Positions 7,419 through 13,472 of a DNA stretch of 13,472 bases are shown here, in pieces (position 1 is the stretch's first letter; each line of letters begins with the position of its first letter). The notes under the pieces were generated by a model. That model was not told the origin of the DNA. It did not search any database and was given only the letters and a program-made list of their open reading frames with translations. The position numbers were made by a program, and so were the translations under genes. The DNA is from Chrysochromulina tobinii (taxonomy: Eukaryota > Haptophyta > Prymnesiales > Chrysochromulinaceae), in the NCBI GenBank assembly GCA_001275005.1, contig JWZX01002554.1:1-13472 (forward strand). The letters run 5' to 3'.

Positions 7419-7500
7419 GGGGCTTCGGGCCTTTCAAGGTCCTCCCGCCCGCATGCGCATCCCGGCGTTGCGCCTGCGGGTGCCGCGGTACGGAAGCCCC
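7419..7500 (+). ncRNA. Possible structured RNA or foldable element (82 nt)
   Basis: GGGGCTTC (7419-7426) pairs perfectly with GAAGCCCC (7493-7500), closing an 82-nt unit. Inside are a hairpin GGGCCT-TTCA-AGGTCC (7427-7442, one G-U pair) and a longer hairpin CCCGCA/TGCGGG plus GCGC/GCGC around a loop at 7459-7469. The result is a compact three-way junction. A separate hairpin GCCTC/GAGGC sits just upstream (7400-7414). It is not a tRNA: there is no T-arm consensus and no recognisable anticodon arm. It could be a small RNA, a 3' UTR structure or a chance fold in GC-rich DNA. The strand is not known. Confidence 0.25.
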
Positions 7501-7598
7501 GTTGAATCCAATTAGGTTTTTACATTTCGTCTTAGGTCAGATCGTGTATATATCATGGTATATATTATATATCCCTTCCAAACGCATACATTCAACGA

Positions 7599-9188
7599 TC
7601 AATCTACGATTGTTACGCCACGCGCCTCGCCGCTGAAAATCAGAGGCTCGCGCATGGCCGTCGCCCTCGTGGCCTCGGCGGCAGCAGGGTCGGCGTCGGC
7701 GTCATCTACCAGTGGGGCGCACGAGACCGTTGGTACCTCGCTACGCTCTTGCGCAGCCTGAGCAAGGGCTGCCCAATCGGAACGCCAGACGGCGACGCAC
7801 ACGATGACGACGGTGACCAAGTATCCCGCACAGAAGCCCCACCACAAGCCCACGAGGGGCGAGGCGTCGCAGTTCAACGGGCATCTTGAAAACGGCGTCT
7901 GGACAAACGCAAAGACGTATCCGAGGGTCGGGCTGAGCAGAAACGCTCCGAGAAGGAAGCCGAGCGCGCACGGTAACGGCCGTCCCTGGCCAGAGAGCGT
8001 CGCCATCGCGGCGAAGAAGACGCCCATCACGAGGTACACTCCGCCGACGATCGGCAGAACCTGGGCCATGTAGTGCACGACGTTGGCGTCGTCGGTGAAC
8101 AGGTGACCAAGCTGGTCCTTGAGCAGGATCAAGGCGAGACTGACCGGGGTGGCGAGGACCATCATCATGACAAGAGACAGAGAAGCGACAAGGCGTGCGC
8201 CGGCCGCATCGCCGGCGCCAAGATGGTTGCCAATCCGCACCTCGGTCGCCGTCATCATCCCGAAGAGCGGTGAGGTGAGCCACAGCAAGGACTGCATCAC
8301 AATCGTGTGCGCGGAGAAAGCTTCTTCGCTCATGCGGACAGCAAGGAACGCGACCGCTGCGATGCCAAGCTCCTGGAGCAAGGCCATCAAGAGCTGTGGC
8401 AGCGCCTGCTCCGCAAAGCTCCGTAGCCTCCGCCCCCGTCGCGCCTCGCGACATGCGCTCGAGAGCCGCGGCAGCCGCACGACCCCACGCCAGTGCAGGA
8501 GCACAGTGAGCATCAGCAGGCTGAGGAAGCTCACGAGGCGGGTGACGTCCATAGCGAGCGGCGCGCCGTCGAAGCCGAGGCGCAAGCCGAAGACGAAGGC
8601 GAGGTTGAGCCCCAGGTTGAGGCCAATCCCCAGCATGTATACGATGAGCTCGGGCCACGCCAGCCGCTGCGCAACCAGCCAGCAGGCCAAGCACCACATC
8701 CACATGTTGGGAAATGCCGACGGGATGGCGAGCAGTGCGTAGCGGCTGGCCATGTCAACAGCTGCGGGATCGTTGGGCATAGCGACGGCCAAAATCTGTG
8801 GGGTCGCCGACCACAGCCCGCCAAGGACCAGGGCGCAGGCCGAAAAGCCCGCCAGGCCGACGATGAGCCACACGCCCACGAGGTGAGGATTTCCGGCGCC
8901 GTAGGCCTGCGCAGCGAGGACGGACAGCGCGCCGTCACAGCCGCGCCCGAAGGAGGCGCCCGTGAGATTGATCCACAGAGCGGCGAGGGCGGCGCTGTCG
9001 ATGTAGAGAGCCGTCGAGCCGCCCGTTGGGCCCTTCAATCGACCGATGACAGCAGTGTTCTCGAGATCCAGAAACTGGCGAAAGGTAGCGGTGAGCGCAT
9101 TTGGCACCGCGATCATCAGCAGCGATCGGATCTCGGCTCTGATTGTCGCGCGTTTCACCGCCGCTCCAGGCGGCTCCTGCACCTGCAT
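7599..9188 (-). CDS. MATE-family multidrug/toxin extrusion transporter
   Basis: The protein has 529 residues from ATG 9188. The frame is open to a GTG at 9326, but that extension has no ATG. I count about 12 hydrophobic segments (roughly 21-43, 65-90, 103-126, 148-170, 179-203, 217-233, 260-285, 294-315, 332-356, 377-398, 406-429, 445-469), the usual MATE number. Family signatures include LAAQAYGAGNP at 92-101, ATEVRIGNHLGAGDAAGAR at 314-332, SGQGRP near 400 and the GLWWGFCAGY segment in TM12. Family members export organic cations or metabolites in exchange for H+ or Na+; the substrate here is unknown. A Glu in TM7 (LQELG, residue 273) may be the cation-coupling acid seen in eukaryotic MATEs. 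The C-terminal tail is acidic and cytosolic. It is divergent from the kinase gene. Confidence 0.93.
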   Translation of the reverse strand: MQVQEPPGAAVKRATIRAEIRSLLMIAVPNALTATFRQFLDLENTAVIGRLKGPTGGSTALYIDSAALAALWINLTGASFGRGCDGALSVLAAQAYGAGNPHLVGVWLIVGLAGFSACALVLGGLWSATPQILAVAMPNDPAAVDMASRYALLAIPSAFPNMWMWCLACWLVAQRLAWPELIVYMLGIGLNLGLNLAFVFGLRLGFDGAPLAMDVTRLVSFLSLLMLTVLLHWRGVVRLPRLSSACREARRGRRLRSFAEQALPQLLMALLQELGIAAVAFLAVRMSEEAFSAHTIVMQSLLWLTSPLFGMMTATEVRIGNHLGAGDAAGARLVASLSLVMMMVLATPVSLALILLKDQLGHLFTDDANVVHYMAQVLPIVGGVYLVMGVFFAAMATLSGQGRPLPCALGFLLGAFLLSPTLGYVFAFVQTPFSRCPLNCDASPLVGLWWGFCAGYLVTVVIVCVAVWRSDWAALAQAAQERSEVPTVSCAPLVDDADADPAAAEATRATAMREPLIFSGEARGVTIVD

Positions 9189-9594
9189 GCCAAAACTGAG
9201 CCAGTCTGTCCCAGTTTGTCCCCTGTCCCCTTTCGAGTAGGAACCTACGAGAAGAACAAGAGAGACATGTGGAGCAAGTCTCGTGCCTAATCGGGCTTCG
9301 TCTGAAAGAAGCCCCCGGTACCACACTCACACAGCGCGATCGTTTCACACTGGACCAGTACAGTATAGGCACTGTGATTTCCTGAGCCTTCACGTGCACA
9401 TGCGATGCCCCGCACTGCCGCACACATAGCATATGAGTTCCTCGTTGTCAAGTCAATATACAAAAGACAACCGTACGGAAGCCTATCGAATGTGCTCCGG
9501 AGGCCAGCAGTGGACTTGACTTGATTTGACTTGACATCTGACTTGCCTCGTTGCCAAACGGGGCAAGTATTTGCTGAGAGGTCAGGCGTCCAGC
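9189..9594. promoter_or_regulatory. Divergent promoter region with TTGACTTGA repeats
   Basis: These 406 bases lie between the MATE start (minus, 9188) and the kinase start (plus, 9595). At 9513-9545 GACTTGA-type words are reiterated (GACTTGACTTGATTTGACTT), giving several TTGACT cores. An 11-bp perfect inverted repeat is present: TGTCAAGTCAA at 9446-9456 and TTGACTTGACA at 9526-9536, 69 bp apart. TTGACT matches the W-box core bound by WRKY factors in plants, but no factor can be assigned here. No TATA box is clear. Confidence 0.45.
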
Positions 9595-11262
9595 ATGGTC
9601 AGCGGGTCTGACGCGCGCACTCCAATGAGGACGAGCCGCGAGACGTTCCTCCAATCGGTCACGCGCTCAGAGGCGGAGCGTTACACTGTTCATCGCCGCG
9701 TCGGTGGGGGCTCCTACGGAGAAGTCTGGCTGGCGACGGATCTTCACACTGGCGGACAGGTGGCCATCAAACGCGTGAGAGAATGCTTTGACACGCCTTG
9801 CGACACGCGCATGGTCATGGAGGAGCTTCGGATTTTGAGACGTACACGTCATCCAAACATCGTCAAGATGAACGCTGTTCTTGCTCCCGCCGACGAGCGA
9901 GCCTTTGAGGACCTTTTTCTCGTACTCGAGGCCATGGACACTGACCTCGAGTTCGTGATCCATCGTGCCGGCGTGCAATCCTTGCACTCGATCCAGTCCA
10001 TCGGGCTCGGCATCCTGGCGGGCCTCAAGCACCTGCACTCGCAAATGGTTCTACACCGCGATCTCAAGCCGGGCAATGTGCTCGTGTCCCGCGAGGGCGA
10101 GGTGCGCCTGTGCGACTTTGGCCTGTCACGAGCGTTCACAGAGGCTGAATGGAGCCAGGTCAAACGTTGCGAGCGGCGCGACCTGAAGCGGCTCAGGACG
10201 GGCTTCATCCATAGCGACCGAACGATGCCAAGTGCCTCCTCCTCACCAGAGCCCGACCCCGACGGCCCGCCGGCCTTGGCGCGACGGCCACTTTCGGGTC
10301 GCATCGTCACGTGCGACTACCGCCCGCCGGAGGTGTGCCTCGAGTGTGGTTACGGGAGCGCGCTCGACATGTGGTCGTTCGGGTGCGTGATGGCGGAGCT
10401 GTGCCTCGTGCTCGTCGACGCGAACACCGAGTGCCATGAGCGTCACCGCCTCTTCGAGCGCGCCACGCATGAGAAGCAAGACGCCTTCCCGTCCACTGCG
10501 ACGCTGCGCGCCATCATACGCGTCCTCGGCGCGCACCACATCACCGCCAGCCTCGGCTGGCTCGAGACGTCGCAGAATGAGAACGCGCTGGCATGCATGC
10601 GCAAGCTGCTGGCGGAGCCCCGAGGTGTGGCGTACACGTCCTCGCGTATCTCCAAGCTCATGCCTGGCGCACCCACGGCGGCCATCGACCTCGTCAGAGC
10701 GGTCTTGACATTCGACCCAGCGCGCCGTCCCTCTGCGGCAGCGGCGATGCAGTACCCCTTCTTCAGGCAGGTGGCCCCGCGCTGCCAGCGAGGCGGCATC
10801 TGGTGGTACGAGTCGCCTCCAGCACCCGTCGGCCCTGTCACGAGCAGCGCGAACGCCCGTGACGACGCCACGTGGGAGCTCTCGTCGTCAGAGGAGGCTG
10901 AGGAGGACGCGCCGAGGACGCTGCGCCAGAAGGTTCTTGAGGAGATTGGCCGCTGTCGGTCACTCGAGGGCCAACTGGGCTCGCCAGTGCAGCCTACGGG
11001 CGCCTTCACCACACCAACCCGGCCGCCCCTGCCCTGCACTCTTCCAGCGAGCCTAACGAGCACCTCCACATGCCTGCCAGAGTGCATGGCACCCTCGGGA
11101 GTCCACGGGAGTGCATGTCAACCACGGGAGTGCATGCCGCCCTCGGGGGTCCACGGCGCCGAGGGCGCAACGGCGGCGGCTCGAAAGCCAGCAGAGGTCG
11201 CCACGCCCAAGTCGCCTCGCACAGGTGAAGGCAGCTCGTGGTTCGGCCTCCTGCGGGCCTGA
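9595..11262 (+). CDS. CMGC-type Ser/Thr protein kinase (MAPK/CDK-like) with expanded activation segment
   Basis: The protein has 555 residues from ATG 9595 (an upstream TTG at 9571 is less likely). The kinase domain covers about 30-392. Its landmarks are the Gly loop GGGSYGEVW (37-45), VAIK with Lys59, helix-C Glu77 in MEELRIL, HRDLKPGN (154-161, catalytic Asp156), DFG (174-176) and RPPE (243-246). DMWSFGCVMAEL follows, with Asp258. All catalytic residues are present, so it should be active. The RPPE and DMWSFGC forms point to the CMGC group. The DFG-to-PPE stretch is 73 residues, against about 30 in typical MAPKs, because of a basic then Ser/Pro-rich insert. The usual TxY-xxx-TRWYRAPE is replaced by IVTCDYRPPE, so no MAPK TxY site is visible. 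The C-terminal tail (about 400-555) is acidic then Pro/Ser-rich, with a short internal repeat, and is probably disordered. Confidence 0.92.
   Translation: MVSGSDARTPMRTSRETFLQSVTRSEAERYTVHRRVGGGSYGEVWLATDLHTGGQVAIKRVRECFDTPCDTRMVMEELRILRRTRHPNIVKMNAVLAPADERAFEDLFLVLEAMDTDLEFVIHRAGVQSLHSIQSIGLGILAGLKHLHSQMVLHRDLKPGNVLVSREGEVRLCDFGLSRAFTEAEWSQVKRCERRDLKRLRTGFIHSDRTMPSASSSPEPDPDGPPALARRPLSGRIVTCDYRPPEVCLECGYGSALDMWSFGCVMAELCLVLVDANTECHERHRLFERATHEKQDAFPSTATLRAIIRVLGAHHITASLGWLETSQNENALACMRKLLAEPRGVAYTSSRISKLMPGAPTAAIDLVRAVLTFDPARRPSAAAAMQYPFFRQVAPRCQRGGIWWYESPPAPVGPVTSSANARDDATWELSSSEEAEEDAPRTLRQKVLEEIGRCRSLEGQLGSPVQPTGAFTTPTRPPLPCTLPASLTSTSTCLPECMAPSGVHGSACQPRECMPPSGVHGAEGATAAARKPAEVATPKSPRTGEGSSWFGLLRA
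11080..11156 (+). repeat. 48-bp in-frame repeat in the kinase tail
   Basis: A 29-bp segment starting GAGTGCATGGCACCCTCGGG at 11080-11108 recurs with four changes at 11128-11156, 48 bp later. It encodes ECM-A/P-PSGVHG twice. A third GAGTGCATG lies between them at 11109. Because the period is a multiple of three the reading frame is kept, giving two ECMxPSGVHG units in the disordered tail of the kinase. Confidence 0.75.
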
Positions 11263-11818
11263 TGGTGGCCAGGGCGCCATCACGGCTAAGAGCATCAGAT
11301 CTCCAGCTGAGGCGCGGGTGATGCCGAGTGCTCCGCACCAGGCACCTCCGTACAGCTGTACGGCCGTCAGTGCATTGTGGGACCGCGGATCCTAAAGCCG
11401 AACCGCTACCGCTACCGGTCCTCAGAAGATTATAGGGTGCTGACCGTCTGCTGTCGAGACCGACCTCCCCATCATCTCGCAGGGTCGCCACCGCGTGGGG
11501 CGTGACGCGTGGTCTGGCTGGTCTCGTGCGCCGGGTGCGTTGGTACGCCGAAAGCGCGGGAAACCGGGATGTTCGATGTATAATCGAATAGCCGTGGTCT
11601 TAACACGGTTTCGGTTACTTGTCAAGGTACAAGGAAATATTTGCACTTCGCGAACGCTGTTTAGTTTTACCTCACATGTAGTTGGCGTGGAGCTGGGTTC
11701 CGTTCGGTTAAACGCGACTCAAAACGCGCTGTGCGCATAGTAGAAAGGCCAAGCCTAACGTAAAGGGTAATGGATCTGATGAATAGCAATTCGACGAGCG
11801 GCTTCATCGAACGTTGAG
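11263..11818. other. Convergent intergenic region between kinase and ankyrin genes
   Basis: This 556-base stretch holds no gene I can support. Short open frames such as plus 11495-11740 have no coding composition or recognisable motif. It contains a perfect 16-bp palindrome (11348-11363) and a small hairpin TTCGAT-GTATA-ATCGAA (11572-11588). The right two-thirds is AT-richer than the genes, as expected for 3' flanks of two converging genes. Confidence 0.6.
11348..11363. repeat. Perfect 16-bp palindrome
   Basis: CCGTACAGCTGTACGG equals its own reverse complement. It lies 86 bp past the kinase stop codon. It has no loop, so as RNA it would pair only through a very tight turn or between two molecules. 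As DNA it is a possible dimeric protein-binding site. Its role is unknown. Confidence 0.85.
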
Positions 11819-13192
11819 TCAAGCAGAGTACACTCGCGTGGCACCCATGAGAGCCGTCTTGCGCCGCGCGAGCTGCTTGGCCTTCGGCTTCGAGCTTCGA
11901 GTGATCAGGTGCGAGAGCACCATATGCGCGAAGCACGTGGGCGGGGGGCCGCCTTCGAGCGCCGTGCCGAGCTGCACTAACGGCCAGAGGTACGAGCATG
12001 CCAGCGCGCGCGCCTCAGCCGGGAAGAGCTCGTGGTTACTAGGTGACCATGGCTGGGCTGCGCGGCGCACGAGCCGTGCGCCTGCATGCCCCTTCGGCAT
12101 CTGCCTCGCAAGCTCGAGTGGCGTGGGCCCGAGATTTTGTACAAGATCTGGTCCGACATTTGGTCCGAGGGTCGCGAGCTCGAGCGCATCGAGCGTCGCG
12201 TGGTCAGTCCCATAGAGCAACATATCGGGCGGGCTCTCGGCGCTGCGCACGATGGGCAGCCGCTGCATCACGTCCGCGCCCTCGCGCAGCAGCGCGCGCA
12301 CCCGTCCAACCGTCATCACCTCGACGTGATGCAACGCGCCCCAGCTGCGAGTGCGCTGGAGCCATTCGACCACCTCGAGCTTGTGCCGCTCAGTAGCGAC
12401 CTCTTCGGCGCTCAGGACGCGGCCGAGCGCCGGAATGGGCACGCGGCGGCGCGCGCCGTACGACGACAGCAGTTGCACGCACGGCAGGTGGCCCATGATG
12501 CATGCAATGAAGAGGGGTGTCGCCCCCGAGCCGGCGGCGTTGTTCGCACCCCATCGCAGCTCGATCGACGCACCCGCCTCGAGCAGCAGCCGCGCGCACT
12601 CGACGTGGCCGTGCTCGCAGCAGAGGAACAGGGCAGTGTTGCCGTCCGCGTTGGCCGTGTCCGTCGCCGCGCCGCCCGCGAGCAGCACGCGCACGCACGC
12701 TGTGTGGCCCTGCATGCACGCGAGCTGCAAGGCAGTGGCGCCAGAGCCTGGGGCCTGCCGGTCGACGGCGACATTCGATCGGAGGAGCAGCGAGATGATC
12801 GCGGCGTGCCCCTCCTGCGCAGCGATGGCCAGCGGCACATCGCCCATTGCATTGGGCTGGTCGGGCTCTGCGCCCGCCAAGAGAAGCTCCTTGCAGCAGA
12901 CGGTGTGGCCTCGCAGTGCCGCCGCGTAGACCGCAGTGACGCCCTGCCAGGCTTCTTCTGGCTGGAGCAGGAAGGCGTGGTCCGAGCTGGGCGTGCCCGA
13001 CAAAAGGAGTTTCACGTTGGAGAGCGTGCCGTCGCGTGCTGCGATGATCAGCGCTTTTCGGCGCTTCATCAGGCAGGTTACCGCTGTGCTCGCCTGATAC
13101 AGTTTGCGGACCATCATGGCAAGGAGCAAGAAGCCGAGCGGCTTGCGGAGCCACCACACGAAGTCAGGGATCGGCACAATGATGCGCAGCAT
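11819..13192 (-). CDS. Membrane-anchored ankyrin-repeat protein
   Basis: The protein has 457 residues from ATG 13192. Residues 4-33 are hydrophobic with a central positive pair (WWLRKPLGFLLLAMM), suggesting one N-terminal membrane anchor. Ankyrin repeats occur at about 45-66, 84-116, 117-149, 151-183, 184-213 and 224-250, with typical TALxLACxxGHxxCVxxLL cores. More divergent repeats run to about 310 (HHVEVMTVGRVRALLREGADV), with a GPTPLELAR remnant at 355-363. The tail WSPSNHELFPAEARALA (382-398) resembles the ending of many ankyrin proteins predicted in haptophyte genomes. Ankyrin repeats bind proteins; the partner and the membrane cannot be told. It converges with the kinase gene but nothing shows they work together. 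Confidence 0.85.
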   Translation of the reverse strand: MLRIIVPIPDFVWWLRKPLGFLLLAMMVRKLYQASTAVTCLMKRRKALIIAARDGTLSNVKLLLSGTPSSDHAFLLQPEEAWQGVTAVYAAALRGHTVCCKELLLAGAEPDQPNAMGDVPLAIAAQEGHAAIISLLLRSNVAVDRQAPGSGATALQLACMQGHTACVRVLLAGGAATDTANADGNTALFLCCEHGHVECARLLLEAGASIELRWGANNAAGSGATPLFIACIMGHLPCVQLLSSYGARRRVPIPALGRVLSAEEVATERHKLEVVEWLQRTRSWGALHHVEVMTVGRVRALLREGADVMQRLPIVRSAESPPDMLLYGTDHATLDALELATLGPNVGPDLVQNLGPTPLELARQMPKGHAGARLVRRAAQPWSPSNHELFPAEARALACSYLWPLVQLGTALEGGPPPTCFAHMVLSHLITRSSKPKAKQLARRKTALMGATRVYSA

Positions 13193-13240
13193 TTTTACAA
13201 ACGAAACTTGGCGTGAATTAAAGTTTTAATTAGTTCCGAA
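13193..13240 (-). promoter_or_regulatory. AT-rich promoter/leader of the ankyrin gene
   Basis: Directly upstream of the ankyrin ATG the sequence becomes AT-rich. It contains AATTAAA-GT-TTTAATT at 13217-13232, a 7-bp inverted repeat 25-40 bases before the start codon. That position suits a TATA-like core element if the leader is very short. The ATG is preceded by GTAAAA, an A-rich context. Confidence 0.4.
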
Positions 13241-13472
13241 GTGGCTATTCCTAGCCCCTTGATGTATCCTCTGCCCGACCTTCATGCGAAAGTTCGCATG
13301 TATCACGTATCAGGACTGTAGGAACTTCCTACCTGATACTCTCGTTCATATATAGTGTGAGTGAGTTATTGAGACACAGACACACCGTGGAACAATACGG
13401 GGTACGGGTCGAGATACCTACTGAGGCTCATAGGGTATCCCATGGCAGCACACGCAGCATGTATACAAGCTC
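13241..13472. other. Right-edge intergenic stretch
   Basis: No coding sequence is visible up to the window edge. Apart from the two hairpins there is a CATATATAG stretch near 13347-13355 and an imperfect pair GATACCTA / TAGGGTATC near 13411-13439. These may belong to the promoter of the ankyrin gene or of a gene beyond the right edge; neither can be decided here. Confidence 0.45.
13283..13339. repeat. Two adjacent strong hairpins
   Basis: Hairpin 1 is CATGCGA (13283-13289), loop AAGT, TCGCATG (13294-13300). Six bases later hairpin 2 pairs GTATCAG (13307-13313) with CTGATAC (13333-13339). Inside it, GTAGGA (13318-13323) pairs with TCCTAC (13327-13332) around loop ACT, leaving GACT as a one-sided bulge. 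All stems are perfect. The pair lies about 90 bp upstream of the ankyrin start in the last intergenic region and is not part of any gene I can see. Confidence 0.75.

Larger units (their letters stand above)
7251..7598. other. Convergent intergenic region between coiled-coil and MATE genes
   Basis: The stretch contains no convincing gene. It holds the perfect 33-bp tandem duplication (7261-7326), the foldable GC-rich segment (7419-7500), and an AT-rich patch with alternating TA around 7545-7572 just beyond the MATE stop codon. Short open frames here are not supported by composition. Confidence 0.6.

Noticed and set aside
7419-7500. tRNA gene
   Set aside because: The 82-nt length and closing stem suggested one, but there is no TTCGA-type T-loop, no D-arm consensus and no recognisable anticodon arm.
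9189-9326. 46-codon N-terminal extension of the MATE protein
   Set aside because: It begins with GTG and has no ATG. The family-like sequence starts after residue 15 of the ATG 9188 form.
12086-13216. 376-codon plus-strand frame antisense to the ankyrin gene
   Set aside because: It mirrors the ankyrin repeats in an opposite frame, is His/Arg/Gln-rich and has no motif. The minus-strand ankyrin reading is clear.

Overview
The window looks like nuclear DNA of a GC-rich, intron-poor microalga, most likely a haptophyte of the Emiliania/Chrysochromulina type. The evidence: coding frames have strongly GC-biased third positions, with AT-richer short intergenic gaps; every gene has its own start, with no bacterial ribosome binding sites; and several proteins belong to styles common in such algae. 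These are a secreted Cys/Pro-rich repeat protein with CDDGGPG motifs, a GST with an [11 protein letters not shown] block, and an ankyrin protein with a WSPxxHxLFP tail. The species assignment is inference.

Layout, left to right. (1) 1-677, minus: 5' part of a secreted Cys/Pro-rich repeat protein that runs off the left edge. (2) 908 to about 2300, plus: a two-exon GST-like protein with a CPYC active site and an unresolved 3' end. (3) 2559-2667: a minisatellite that grew around the stop codon of the next gene. (4) 2644-3507 minus, triosephosphate isomerase (TPI), and 3665-4969 minus, phosphoglycerate kinase (PGK). These sit in tandem and both carry mitochondrial-type leaders. (5) 5117-6145 plus: a HAD-type hydrolase, head to head with PGK. 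(6) 6243-7250 plus: an unrecognised coiled-coil protein. (7) 7251-7598: a gap holding a perfect 33-bp tandem duplication and a compact GC-rich foldable segment. (8) 7599-9188 minus: a MATE transporter. (9) 9595-11262 plus: a CMGC-type protein kinase with an expanded activation segment. (10) 11819-13192 minus: a membrane-anchored ankyrin-repeat protein. (11) 13193-13472: an AT-rich promoter and two adjacent strong hairpins.

How the genes relate. TPI and PGK catalyse linked steps of the triose-phosphate part of glycolysis and gluconeogenesis. Their adjacency, same orientation and similar Arg-rich leaders suggest one mitochondrial (or less likely plastid) metabolic unit. The other genes look like ordinary unlinked eukaryotic neighbours arranged in divergent (677/908, 4969/5117, 9188/9595) and convergent pairs. 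I found no CRISPR array, insertion sequence, tRNA or rRNA, and no clear defence-type system. The most notable points are the tandem TPI-PGK pair, the stop-codon minisatellite, the non-canonical kinase and the unexplained folded segments.
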